Positions 1 through 5,706 of a stretch of 31,018 bases of DNA are shown here, in pieces. This DNA comes from a virus. The stretch covers positions 1 to 31,018 of the IMG/VR virus record IMGVR_UViG_3300020442_003560. One strand, 5' to 3'. A program made the position numbers and the translations under genes. Position 1 is the first letter of the stretch. Each line of letters opens with the position of its first letter. The notes beneath the pieces were generated by a model that made no database searches, had not been told where the DNA came from, and was given only the letters and a program-made list of their open reading frames with translations.

Positions 1-444
1 GGAGGAGCATTGCTAAGTGCCATCCATGGTGTTACAGTAGAGAATACATTGTATCAAGATGGTGAACAAGCAAATACTTTCAAGGCATTTGACAGCACTC
101 AAGAAGAAGAAACCTATTCAATGGTTACAGCAAACCGCTTCTGGTCTCAGATCTTTGGTATTGCGTTTAGCAATAAGAGGTGGTTGCATTTCTTTATGCT
201 CTTTGTTCCTGTTATGGGTCTGTGGACAAGTTCCATCGGTATTATTGGTCTTGCTCTCAACCTTCGTGCTTATGACTTTGTTTCGCAAGAGATCAGAGCA
301 GCAGAGGATCCTGAATTTGAAACGTTCTACACAAAGAACATCCTATTGAATGAAGGTCTTCGTGCATGGTTAGCACCAGTGGATCAACCGCATGAATCAT
401 TTGTATTCCCTGAAGAAGTATTGCCAAGAGGTAATGCTCTCTGA
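1..444 (+). CDS. psbD: Photosystem II D2 protein, C-terminal 147 residues (5' end outside window)
   Basis: The reading frame is open from base 1, so the gene continues upstream of the window. The product is the C-terminal part of the D2 reaction-centre protein, a thylakoid membrane subunit that binds the plastoquinone QA and half of the photosystem II cofactors. Visible landmarks are [10 protein letters not shown] (first non-heme iron histidine), [18 protein letters not shown] with the QA-contacting Trp and then LHFFMLF (second iron histidine), the last transmembrane helix, and the typical end [11 protein letters not shown]. No frameshift or lost residue is seen in this part. In cyanophages psbD keeps photosystem II working while the infected host shuts down. 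A strong hairpin terminator follows 7 bases after the stop codon. Identification is very secure. Confidence 0.97.
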   Translation, partial: GGALLSAIHGVTVENTLYQDGEQANTFKAFDSTQEEETYSMVTANRFWSQIFGIAFSNKRWLHFFMLFVPVMGLWTSSIGIIGLALNLRAYDFVSQEIRAAEDPEFETFYTKNILLNEGLRAWLAPVDQPHESFVFPEEVLPRGNAL

Positions 445-450
445 TATAAT
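421..450 (+). promoter_or_regulatory. Possible sigma70-type promoter inside the psbD tail
   Basis: TTGCCA (421-426), an 18-nt spacer, and a perfect TATAAT (445-450). Transcription would begin near 457, inside the 5' arm of the following terminator hairpin, giving the 476 gene a very short leader. The -35 lies in coding sequence, so chance is possible. Confidence 0.35.
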
Positions 451-451
451 T

Positions 452-475
452 AGGAGGTCTCAGACCTCCTTTTTT
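452..475 (+). terminator. Rho-independent terminator after psbD
   Basis: AGGAGGTCT (452-460) is perfectly complementary to AGACCTCCT (462-470) and is followed by TTTTT. The hairpin apex opens to a 3-5 nt loop. The start codon of the next small gene directly follows the T-run. Confidence 0.9.
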
Positions 476-619
476 ATGTCAAAAAATTATGATGGACCCC
501 TCTATGCTCCATGGAGTAAAGTAGTTGAGGGGCGTGGGTTTGATCCAGTAGAGGAACGTAGTAAAAACAAAAACAAAAAAGGAAAAATTTCTAATGAATC
601 TGTCACTCCAAGAGATTGA
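476..619 (+). CDS. Small hypothetical protein, 47 aa
   Basis: Starts MSKNYDGPLYAPWSKV and ends with a lysine/asparagine-rich, charged tail (SKNKNKKGK...). ATG 476 is chosen because the frame has no better start after the psbD terminator and the N-terminus YDGPLYAPWSK looks like an ordered motif. No Shine-Dalgarno sequence is visible; the ATG sits directly after the terminator T-run. The 3' end overlaps the next small gene by 26 bases. The product is soluble, has no cysteines or membrane segment, and I do not recognise a family beyond its being a typical small cyanophage early-type gene. Function unknown. Confidence 0.6.
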   Translation: MSKNYDGPLYAPWSKVVEGRGFDPVEERSKNKNKKGKISNESVTPRD

Positions 620-752
620 TCATATCTTAAAGGCATTGGAAACAATGTCACCACACCATATCGCAAGGGCAAGAGAGCAATTGGCATCGGGAGTAGTGGA
701 CCATCAAAAATTAATTAGTAAAGTAAAAGACTATCGCTATCGTTTAGTATAA
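594..752 (+). CDS. Small hypothetical protein, 52 aa
   Basis: The frame reads MNLSLQEIDHILKALETM and continues as a predicted all-helical, amphipathic protein (HHIARAREQLASG, HQKLISKVKDYRYRL). It overlaps the end of the 476 gene by 26 bases in another frame, a common arrangement of translationally coupled phage genes. The stop codon lies inside a T4-type late promoter sequence (TATAAATA, 748-755). The short length puts it near the limit of recognition, but the helical pattern and tight packing support a real gene. Function unknown. Confidence 0.6.
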   Translation: MNLSLQEIDHILKALETMSPHHIARAREQLASGVVDHQKLISKVKDYRYRLV

Positions 753-755
753 ATA
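748..755 (+). promoter_or_regulatory. T4-type late promoter
   Basis: Exact TATAAATA, the sequence recognised by the gp55-gp33 modified polymerase in T4-like phages, about 85 bases upstream of the glutaredoxin gene. Transcripts from here would have to cross the terminator at 812-838. Confidence 0.6.
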
Positions 756-782
756 AAATTGAATATCGTCGCCGCAAACATG

Positions 783-811
783 TTGGCAAAATCCAACCGC
801 TGTGCTATAAT
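783..811 (+). promoter_or_regulatory. Sigma70-type promoter for the glutaredoxin gene
   Basis: TTGGCA (783-788), a 17-nt spacer, and TATAAT (806-811) preceded by TGC, an extended -10. This is one of the best promoter matches in the window. The predicted start near 818 lies inside the 5' arm of the hairpin at 812-838. Confidence 0.7.
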
Positions 812-838
812 GGGGAGGAGAAATCCTCCCCTTTTTTT
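812..838 (+). terminator. Rho-independent terminator directly upstream of the glutaredoxin ATG
   Basis: GGGGAGGA (812-819), a GAAA tetraloop, TCCTCCCC (824-831), then seven Ts ending at 838; the ATG is at 839. It would stop read-through from upstream, but RNA started at the 806-811 promoter lacks most of the 5' arm and should escape. Confidence 0.88.
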
Positions 839-1090
839 ATGGACATAGTAATCTACACCCAAGAAGGGTGCTTTTATTGCGGTCAGTTAAAAGAATTGTG
901 CCGAAGGGCAGAAGTATTATATACTACTATTAATGTAGGAACTGACATCACAATGAATGAATTCAAAGGCAAGTATCCACTTGCAACTGGATTTCCCTAT
1001 GTTATAATTGATGGGGAAGTCGTAGGTGGTCTTGTTGAGACTGCAAGACTTTTTATTAAGAAAGGATTGGTATCTAGTGGAAAAAGATAA
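839..1090 (+). CDS. nrdC: Glutaredoxin, 83 aa
   Basis: A single-domain glutaredoxin of normal length. Residues 3-18 read IVIYTQEGCFYCGQLK, with the active-site Cys-Phe-Tyr-Cys (residues 11-14) at the start of helix 1; TGFPYVIIDGEVVGG further on carries the cis-proline before strand 3 and the glycine pair that binds glutathione. The protein would pass electrons from glutathione to ribonucleotide reductase and other disulfides in the host cytosol; T4-like cyanophages often carry such a gene, called nrdC by analogy with T4. CFYC differs from the usual CPYC. It is preceded by its own sigma70-type promoter and a terminator, so it probably begins an early unit that continues into the overlapping 1077 gene. 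Confidence 0.9.
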   Translation: MDIVIYTQEGCFYCGQLKELCRRAEVLYTTINVGTDITMNEFKGKYPLATGFPYVIIDGEVVGGLVETARLFIKKGLVSSGKR

Positions 1091-1247
1091 ACCTTTGTCT
1101 ATAAATAAAGGCATAGAGCTCATGTTAAGGAGGGCTAAGAAGGACACATATGACAAACCTAAAACAGGTTTAGTAGTTACCAAGACTTTCTCTCTCCTAA
1201 AACGTAAGTTCTATTTCAACTTTGAATTTAGGTGGGAGAAGCAATAG
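1077..1247 (+). CDS. Small basic hypothetical protein, 56 aa
   Basis: Chosen start is GTG 1077, overlapping the glutaredoxin stop by 14 bases, with AAAGGA about 11 bases upstream; ATG 1122 is a possible shorter start of 41 aa. The product is strongly basic (SINKGIELMLRRAKKDTYDK, then LLKRKFYFNFEFRW) with an aromatic C-terminus that could form a beta hairpin. A late-promoter octamer lies within the 5' part (1100-1107) and could serve the downstream genes or the shorter form. I do not recognise the family. Confidence 0.6.
   Translation: MEKDKPLSINKGIELMLRRAKKDTYDKPKTGLVVTKTFSLLKRKFYFNFEFRWEKQ
1100..1107 (+). promoter_or_regulatory. T4-type late promoter candidate
   Basis: Exact TATAAATA inside the 1077 gene, 15 bases before its internal ATG 1122 and about 160 bases before the 1269 gene. 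Confidence 0.5.
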
Positions 1248-1268
1248 CAAACCACTAGGAGTTGAACA

Positions 1269-1508
1269 ATGGCAGACGCAACAATCTTATTTTTCTCAGG
1301 AACTTTTTCTTTTTTATTCTTATGTGTAGGTGTTATAGCAGGTTGGACTGCCAAAGATTTCATTCATGATTACATGTGGTCTAGAGATGAGTATCAACAA
1401 CAAGCACACCCAGAGATGTATGATGAACAAGGTAACTGGTTAAATGAAGAACTTCTTACTGTAAAATTTATTAATGAGGATGACGACGATGAGGCTTTTG
1501 ATGCATGA
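1269..1508 (+). CDS. Small membrane-anchored protein, 79 aa
   Basis: Begins MADATILFFSGTFSFLF and forms one hydrophobic segment over residues 5-27 ending at GWTAKDF, followed by an acidic tail with many Glu and Asp residues (FINEDDDDEAFDA at the end). An AGGAG box at 1257-1261 sits 7 bases before the ATG. This is an N-in or N-out single-span membrane protein with a soluble tail of about 50 residues. The family is common in T4-like cyanophages but unassigned as far as I know. The end overlaps the next gene by 20 bases. Confidence 0.75.
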   Translation: MADATILFFSGTFSFLFLCVGVIAGWTAKDFIHDYMWSRDEYQQQAHPEMYDEQGNWLNEELLTVKFINEDDDDEAFDA

Positions 1509-1920
1509 GGTACTACAAAAAGTATCAAACGCAAAAACAAAAAAAGAAAAGATCAAACTATTGCAAGAGATGAATTCTTCTGCACTTAGAATGATTCTTA
1601 TCATCAACTTTGATGATTCTATTATTAGTATGTTGCCACCAGGCAATGTTCCATACACACCTAATGAGGCACCAGATGGTACAGAACATACTATGCTAGA
1701 GAAAGAATCTAGACTGCTTCACCACTTCTTTAAGGGAGGATCAAATGTATCTCAGGTAAAACGTGAGAATATGTTTATTCAAATGCTTGAAGGTCTTCCT
1801 GCTGGTGAAGCAGAAGTTCTATGTCTTGCAAAAGATAAGAAGATTGGAAAACGTTGGAAGATTACCAAGGCATGTGTAACTGAAGCGTTTCCTTCTATCC
1901 AGTGGGGAGGTAGGTCTTGA
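1489..1920 (+). CDS. Conserved cyanophage hypothetical protein, 143 aa
   Basis: The start ATG 1489 (MRLLMHEVLQKVSNAKT) is preferred over ATG 1474 because GAGGA at 1476-1480 gives a normal 8-base spacing. The product has an N-terminal helical region, a middle part with PPGNVPYTPNEAPDGTE, and a C-terminal helical region with LEGLPAGEAEVLCLAKDKK and a final WKITKACVTEAFP. It resembles a family of unknown function found widely in T4-like marine phages (I believe Pfam DUF6433). No catalytic motif is visible. It overlaps the upstream membrane protein gene and its stop codon shares bases with the TTG start of the next gene, so the three are probably co-translated. Confidence 0.75.
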   Translation: MRLLMHEVLQKVSNAKTKKEKIKLLQEMNSSALRMILIINFDDSIISMLPPGNVPYTPNEAPDGTEHTMLEKESRLLHHFFKGGSNVSQVKRENMFIQMLEGLPAGEAEVLCLAKDKKIGKRWKITKACVTEAFPSIQWGGRS

Positions 1921-2195
1921 AGATCATTCATGAAGACTGTGATCCTGAACTAGCAAAAAATAAAAAACTACCAAACAATGCATACCTAATTGAATACATC
2001 AAGGAAGGTATAAAAACATATGACATCACAATGTCACAGAAAGCTGTTGACATTTTTGATCATTATTATGATAAGTACAAACAAGATTTTCATTGGTTGA
2101 AACAAGCAGATGGTCAATTAAGACCGAATCTCTGGAACGTTGAGAAACCAAAACAACCTGAAAATAAGCGAAGAAGAAAACCTTCTGACGATTAA
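1917..2195 (+). CDS. Conserved small phage protein, 92 aa, TTG start
   Basis: The start TTG 1917 overlaps the previous stop (TTGA) and has GGGAGG at 1905-1910, so the non-ATG start is well supported and no in-frame ATG nearby fits better. The product reads MKIIHEDCDPELAKNKKLPN and NAYLIEYIKEGIKTYDI, then an aromatic helix (IFDHYYDKYKQDFHWLKQAD) and a basic, proline-containing tail (PKQPENKRRRKPSDD) that could touch nucleic acid. I do not recognise a named family. Confidence 0.75.
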   Translation: MKIIHEDCDPELAKNKKLPNNAYLIEYIKEGIKTYDITMSQKAVDIFDHYYDKYKQDFHWLKQADGQLRPNLWNVEKPKQPENKRRRKPSDD

Positions 2196-2238
2196 AGGTT
2201 AAAACAATATTAAAGTGTATCCAACTATACATATACAC

Positions 2239-2273
2239 TTGACTATATATTAAAAGTGTGTTAGTATTAACAC
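2239..2273 (+). promoter_or_regulatory. Possible promoter and operator-like palindrome before the riboswitch leader
   Basis: TTGACT (2239-2244), a 17-nt spacer and TAGTAT (2262-2267) would start RNA near 2274, right at the base of the riboswitch helix. Overlapping the -10 is a perfect inverted repeat, GTGTTA-GTAT-TAACAC (2258-2273), which could be an operator. The -10 is a weak match. Confidence 0.4.
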
Positions 2274-2276
2274 ATA

Positions 2277-2332
2277 CGTTCAGTCTGATGTATGTCAGAC
2301 CGCAAGTAAGCCGACACGGAACGGAGTCGTTC
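2277..2332 (+). promoter_or_regulatory. Glutamine riboswitch-like element (glnA / downstream-peptide RNA fold)
   Basis: Outer helix P1 is formed by CGTTC (2277-2281) with GAACG (2319-2323). Inside it a perfect 6-bp hairpin GTCTGA/TCAGAC (2283-2288 with 2295-2300) is followed by CCGCAAGTAAG, closely matching the remembered family consensus (CGUUCA, hairpin, ACGGAAGUAGG, GGAACG). The same GAACG can instead pair with CGTTC at 2328-2332 in a hairpin with a GAGT loop. That alternative hairpin holds the ACGGAG ribosome-binding site of the gene at 2338, so the two structures are mutually exclusive. Known members bind glutamine in cyanobacteria and their phages; ligand control here is inferred. Confidence 0.78.
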
Positions 2333-2337
2333 ATCTC

Positions 2338-2505
2338 ATGATTTTATTACTACTCGCTTATGCTTCAATGCATTGTTCGGACGCACTAGTTCTCCAAGAA
2401 CGAGTACTTTCTGACAAGAACTTAGCTGAACCAGTTAAGTTGGAATTGCTTGAAGTTATAATGGAGGCAACTCCTGAGTGTGCATGGGACGCAAATGTTG
2501 ACTGA
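2338..2505 (+). CDS. Small exported protein under the riboswitch, 55 aa
   Basis: Starts MILLLLAYASMHCSDALV, a short signal peptide or membrane anchor with a cysteine near the likely cleavage site, followed by a helical, acidic stretch (LQERVLSDKNLAEPVKLELL) and the end ATPECAWDANVD with a second cysteine that could make a disulfide. Small proteins of this layout (signal peptide, ER.. helix, ATP-C-WD-N at the end) recur in T4-like cyanophages downstream of the same riboswitch type. Its job is unknown; riboswitch control suggests a link to host nitrogen status. Ribosome-binding site ACGGAG overlaps the switch. Confidence 0.75.
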   Translation: MILLLLAYASMHCSDALVLQERVLSDKNLAEPVKLELLEVIMEATPECAWDANVD

Positions 2506-2543
2506 AGGAACGGGTCTATCCACCCTAACCTGAGGACAATCCA

Positions 2544-2684
2544 ATGGCACAAGTCACTTACAGAGGAGTCACTTATGACTCTGAAGCGTACCGTCAAATG
2601 GTACAAGTAGAAGCTCAAAAAAGAAACCACGAACTAATGTATCGTGGTATCAAAGTTGAACGCAAGTTCGCTTCAAAGAGCTGA
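2544..2684 (+). CDS. Very small DUF4278-like protein, 46 aa
   Basis: The ATG at 2544 has TGAGGA about 8 bases upstream. Residues 5-12 (TYRGVTYD) match the YRGxxY motif of the cyanobacterial DUF4278 family, and MYRGIKVE near residue 32 is a second copy of the YRG motif, with helix EAYRQMVQVEAQKRNHEL between them. The end is basic. Followed by a strong terminator. DUF4278 proteins are small cyanobacterial proteins of unknown role, so this is probably host-derived or shared by gene exchange. Confidence 0.72.
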   Translation: MAQVTYRGVTYDSEAYRQMVQVEAQKRNHELMYRGIKVERKFASKS

Positions 2685-2708
2685 TACAAAACTGAATACC
2701 AGTTTAGC

Positions 2709-2741
2709 AATTCCCTGAAAAATTTTTCAGGGAATTTTTTT
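2709..2741 (+). terminator. Strong rho-independent terminator
   Basis: A perfect 28-base inverted repeat (arms 2709-2722 and 2723-2736, with the GC-containing part TTCCCTGA/TCAGGGAA) followed by more Ts to 2741. Because it is symmetric with A-run and T-run on both sides, it could act in both directions. Confidence 0.9.
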
Positions 2742-2755
2742 ATGAAAATAGTCGT

Positions 2756-2763
2756 AATAAATA
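2756..2763 (+). promoter_or_regulatory. Late promoter candidate
   Basis: AATAAATA, matching the NATAAATA form of T4-type late promoters, 19 bases upstream of ATG 2782 and just after the terminator. Confidence 0.4.
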
Positions 2764-2781
2764 TTAAAACAAAGTGTTGTT

Positions 2782-2961
2782 ATGGATAGGGAAAAACTAA
2801 AACTAATTCTTCGTAACATGAAGTCATTAGTTAATGCCTTAGAATCTGAAATATACTCAGACCCAACATCTTATGTGGATAAGAGGGAGAATTATGATGA
2901 TCCCCTTTGGTATACATCTGAGTACAAAGATAACGATGACGATGATGGATATCCAGACTAA
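2782..2961 (+). CDS. Small acidic hypothetical protein, 59 aa
   Basis: Starts MDREKLKLILRNMKSLVNAL, an amphipathic helix, then ESEIYSDPTSYVD and a very acidic tail (YKDNDDDDGYPD). The stop codon overlaps the next ATG (TAATG). It has no cysteines, no membrane segment and no recognisable enzyme motif. Similar short proteins with this helix-plus-acidic-tail layout occur in T4-like cyanophages; function unknown. Confidence 0.7.
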   Translation: MDREKLKLILRNMKSLVNALESEIYSDPTSYVDKRENYDDPLWYTSEYKDNDDDDGYPD

Positions 2962-3257
2962 TGGAAAACGAAGAGAGAGAAAAACAGAATAAGAGTATTA
3001 GAAAATCAGCAAAGAAATTGATCAAGGTTGCGAAAAAGCATCCGACGTGGTATACTACAGAGGAAGTGCGTTACGCAAAAATAATTCGTAAGAGTCTTAA
3101 AAAGAATGCAACAAGTGAAACTGGTGTCCGTGACTCCCGAAGCGGAGAAGACAATCGGATACATAGCGAGAGTAAGCAACCCCAAGAACCAGAACAATCC
3201 AAACGTAGCAGGATTGCTCAAGTATTGTATCAAGCATGGACACTGGTCCGTTTTTGA
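2961..3257 (+). CDS. Small basic protein overlapping thyX by 152 bases, 98 aa
   Basis: The ATG overlaps the preceding stop (TAATG). Residues 1-48 look like a conserved phage protein: MENEEREKQNKSIRKSAKKL, then AKKHPTWYTTEEVRYAKIIRKSLKK, strongly basic and helical. From about residue 49 on, the frame lies inside thyX and the composition changes to a low-complexity Ser/Arg/Gln/Glu run, so that part may be a recent extension after loss of an earlier stop codon. Translational coupling with the upstream gene is likely. The N-terminal half is well supported, the C-terminal half less so. Confidence 0.6.
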   Translation: MENEEREKQNKSIRKSAKKLIKVAKKHPTWYTTEEVRYAKIIRKSLKKNATSETGVRDSRSGEDNRIHSESKQPQEPEQSKRSRIAQVLYQAWTLVRF

Positions 3258-3744
3258 GCAAGCCTTCATGAGCCTTGAGATCAATACTACACGTGGTCTG
3301 GCAGCTCAAATTTTGAGACATCGTAGTTTCACATATCAAGAGTTTTCTCAGAGATATGCGGATACTAATCTTTTGACTTCAGTAATTCCCGTACCAGAAT
3401 TGCGTCGTCAAGATACTAAGAACAGGCAAAACTCTATCAATGATATTCCTGAAGAACAAACTAAGTTTCTTCAATCTAAGATTGAAAGATACTTTGCAGA
3501 AGGTTCTGATCTTTATAATGAATTGCTCAGAGAAGGTGTGGCAAAAGAGTGTGCTCGTTTTGTGTTACCTTTAGCTACACCTACTAGACTTTTCATGACG
3601 GGCTCGGTTCGTTCATGGATCCACTACATAGATCTACGTTCAGCACATGGAACTCAAAAGGAGCACATGGAGATTGCTGAACAGTGTAGGAATATCTTCA
3701 CGGAACAATTTCCTACTATTTCCGAAGCACTAGAATGGAGTTAA
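3106..3744 (+). CDS. thyX: Flavin-dependent thymidylate synthase ThyX, 212 aa
   Basis: ThyX makes dTMP from dUMP using methylene-tetrahydrofolate, NADPH and FAD, as a tetramer, and is the thymidylate synthase typical of cyanophages. The diagnostic signature RHR-x7-S is present in ILRHRSFTYQEFSQRY, where the arginines and serine bind dUMP and FAD. Other family parts are YIARVSNPKNQNN near the start, KHGHWSVFEQA, and the C-terminal SVRSWIHYIDLRSAHGTQKEH with the dUMP-binding arginine. The length is normal. Start ATG 3106 (MQQVKLVSVTPEAEKTIGYI) matches the family N-terminus, which makes the 152-base overlap with the upstream frame real. Confidence 0.96.
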   Translation: MQQVKLVSVTPEAEKTIGYIARVSNPKNQNNPNVAGLLKYCIKHGHWSVFEQAFMSLEINTTRGLAAQILRHRSFTYQEFSQRYADTNLLTSVIPVPELRRQDTKNRQNSINDIPEEQTKFLQSKIERYFAEGSDLYNELLREGVAKECARFVLPLATPTRLFMTGSVRSWIHYIDLRSAHGTQKEHMEIAEQCRNIFTEQFPTISEALEWS

Positions 3745-3747
3745 ATC

Positions 3748-4008
3748 ATGCCAATGTATGATGTAGTCAACAAAAAAACAGGAGAGAAAAAAACTCTTCA
3801 CCTCTCTATTGATGATTATGTTAAGTGGAAGGAAGAGAATCCTGACTGGGATAAAAACTGGGAGGAAATGAATCTCTTGGTTCAATATCATAATATGTTT
3901 CTTCGTGGTATTCATGGTCATCCAGACCACAAAGAAGATAGTGGTGGAGGTTGGAGGCATGATGATCATGATGCTTTTGGCATACCAGATTCTGAATTTG
4001 ACAACTAA
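3748..4008 (+). CDS. Small protein, first of a duplicated pair, 86 aa
   Basis: Starts MPMYDVVNKKTGEKKTLHLS, then DDYVKWKEENPDWDKNWEE and a His/Asp/Gly-rich tail (GIHGHPDHKEDSGGGW, RHDDHDAFGIPD). The N-terminal half is clearly homologous to the next gene. The beta-hairpin start MPxYxVxNKxTGE resembles the N-terminus of FmdB-type small regulatory proteins but without the zinc-binding CxxC pair. The histidine-rich tail could bind a metal. GGAG about 8 bases upstream lies in the end of thyX. Function unknown. Confidence 0.72.
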   Translation: MPMYDVVNKKTGEKKTLHLSIDDYVKWKEENPDWDKNWEEMNLLVQYHNMFLRGIHGHPDHKEDSGGGWRHDDHDAFGIPDSEFDN

Positions 4009-4019
4009 GGAGAAAAACA

Positions 4020-4262
4020 ATGCCTACATACCCCGTTATTAATAAGGAAACTGGAGAGACAAAGACTCTCTACATGACCATGAAAGAATACTGTACATGG
4101 AAGGATGAGAATCCTGAGTGGGACAAAGATTGGTCGCAAGGTTGTGCTGGTGCTGGCGAAGTTGGCGACTGGCGTGATAAAATGACTAAGACACATCCTG
4201 GATGGAGTGATGTCATGAAACAAGTTAAAAATGTACCAGGATCTAACGTTCAAGGATGGTAA
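4020..4262 (+). CDS. Small protein, second of a duplicated pair, 80 aa
   Basis: Starts MPTYPVINKETGETKTLYMT, then KEYCTWKDENPEWDKDWSQG, matching the 3748 product almost position by position over the first 43 residues (shared KETLY/KTLH, DENPEWDKDW/EENPDWDKNW). The tails differ: this one is Gly/Trp-rich (GAGEVGDWRDKMTKTHPGWS). AAGGAG sits 6-8 bases before the ATG. The pair probably arose by tandem duplication followed by divergence of the C-terminus. Function unknown. Confidence 0.72.
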   Translation: MPTYPVINKETGETKTLYMTMKEYCTWKDENPEWDKDWSQGCAGAGEVGDWRDKMTKTHPGWSDVMKQVKNVPGSNVQGW

Positions 4263-4269
4263 TTAAATT

Positions 4270-5016
4270 ATGGTGAGAAAAGCAAAGACTCCAGTCCCTT
4301 CTGGAATGTCAAAGAAACAAATGAAGAGAAGGAAACCTATTAATAGTAGTTACTTTCTTGACATTAATCCCATCACTGAGAACCAAGAAAAGTTCTTTAC
4401 TGAGTGGGGATCAGACAAGAATCTATTTGCTTTTGGTGCAGCAGGAACAGGTAAAACTTTTATTGCTTTGTACCTAGGACTAAAAGATGTTATTGATGAA
4501 GATACCTTTTATGATAAGGTATACATTGTTAGGTCTTTAGTTTCTACAAGAGAGATTGGATTCTTGCCAGGCACACATGAAGATAAAGCAGATCTTTATC
4601 AGATTCCATATAGGAATATGGTAAGGCAGATGTTTGAAATGCCTGATGATAATAGTTTTGAAATGCTCTATGATAATCTAAAAAATCAAGAGACTATTTC
4701 ATTCTGGTCTACATCATTCCTTCGTGGAACCACATTAGACAATGCTATTATTATTGTTGATGAATGTCAGAACTTGAACTTCCATGAACTTGATTCAATC
4801 ATGACACGTGTTGGACAGGATTCTAAGATCATTTTCTGTGGTGACATCAATCAGTCTGATCTTACTAGAACAAATGAAAGGAATGGCATCCTAGATTTCC
4901 AACGTATTCTGGAAAACATGGAAGAGTTTTCTTCAATTGAATTTGGTGTCAATGACATCGTTCGCTCTGGACTAGTTAAGTCTTATCTGATTAGCAAAAT
5001 GACACTTGGACTTTGA
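4270..5016 (+). CDS. phoH: PhoH-like ATPase, 248 aa
   Basis: A P-loop NTPase of the PhoH family. Residues around 55-62 give Walker A, GAAGTGKT; IIIVDECQN near residue 163 is Walker B with the DExQ-type helicase-like sequence; KIIFCGDINQSD and the preceding GQDSK form the sensor region. PhoH is one of the most widespread accessory genes in marine phages; it is linked by regulation to phosphate stress in some bacteria and by domain fusion to RNA metabolism, but its role in phages is unproven. The length is typical. It is followed after 3 bases by a nuclease gene, suggesting one transcription unit from thyX onward. Confidence 0.95.
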   Translation: MVRKAKTPVPSGMSKKQMKRRKPINSSYFLDINPITENQEKFFTEWGSDKNLFAFGAAGTGKTFIALYLGLKDVIDEDTFYDKVYIVRSLVSTREIGFLPGTHEDKADLYQIPYRNMVRQMFEMPDDNSFEMLYDNLKNQETISFWSTSFLRGTTLDNAIIIVDECQNLNFHELDSIMTRVGQDSKIIFCGDINQSDLTRTNERNGILDFQRILENMEEFSSIEFGVNDIVRSGLVKSYLISKMTLGL

Positions 5017-5019
5017 TAC

Positions 5020-5706
5020 ATGATATTCACTCACCGTAGTGCTGAACCAATAGATATGTCTGCCAAAATGGTAGATGGTCGTAGATTATACTCCACACCT
5101 GATGGCAAATTTTATCCTTCAATCACTACGGTGATTAGTAATAATGCTGCTAAACAAAAAAACTTAGCAAGGTGGAGAGCACGTGTAGGAAAAGATAAAG
5201 CACAAGCGATATCTAATCGTGCTACTGGACGTGGTACAAAGTATCATTCCATTGTTGAAGACTACCTAAATAATAATTTAACACTTACTGATTACAAAGG
5301 TTCTCCTTTACCTGTTCTAATGTTTGAGCAGAGTAAGCAGGATCTTAATCGTATCAGTAATATATTTTTACAAGAAGCAGCATTATACTCTCACAATTTA
5401 GAAGTTGCTGGTAGAGTAGATTGTATTGCAGACTTTGACGGAATTTTATCAATCATTGATTTCAAAACTGCCGCTGAACCAAAGAAAGAAGCGTATCTAT
5501 ATGACTACTTTGTTCAGGAGACAGCATATGCTTGTTGTCTTCAGGAAATCTATGGTATTACTGTCAAACAACTGGTAACTATTGTTGCTTGTGAAAATGG
5601 CGAGACCCAAGTGGTTATTAAACCACCTAAAAAGGAATACTTGCTGCAACTTATCAAGTACATAGACGAATACCAGACAAAATATGGAAAAGAAAAACTT
5701 ACTTGA
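5020..5706 (+). CDS. PD-(D/E)XK family exonuclease, RecB/Cas4-like, 228 aa
   Basis: The product contains the core of a PD-(D/E)XK nuclease: an upstream helix with RGTKYHSIVEDYL (the H of the RecB-type motif), EVAGRVDCIAD with the metal-binding Asp, ILSIIDFKTA with the D-x-K pair, and FVQETAYACCLQEIYG with the Q/Y motif typical of RecB/AddB/Cas4-like enzymes. T4-like cyanophages carry this gene widely next to phoH and gp33 as a probable exonuclease in DNA replication or recombination. No iron-sulfur cysteine cluster is visible. All core motifs are intact, so it should be active. Confidence 0.85.
   Translation: MIFTHRSAEPIDMSAKMVDGRRLYSTPDGKFYPSITTVISNNAAKQKNLARWRARVGKDKAQAISNRATGRGTKYHSIVEDYLNNNLTLTDYKGSPLPVLMFEQSKQDLNRISNIFLQEAALYSHNLEVAGRVDCIADFDGILSIIDFKTAAEPKKEAYLYDYFVQETAYACCLQEIYGITVKQLVTIVACENGETQVVIKPPKKEYLLQLIKYIDEYQTKYGKEKLT

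Noticed and set aside
2358-2630. Minus-strand frame of 90 codons
   Set aside because: It lies opposite the two small + genes at 2338 and 2544, which have promoters, ribosome-binding sites and family features; no minus-strand signals are present.
3006-3339. Overlapping minus-strand frames opposite thyX
   Set aside because: They are mirror frames of a well-identified gene with no ribosome-binding sites or terminators.
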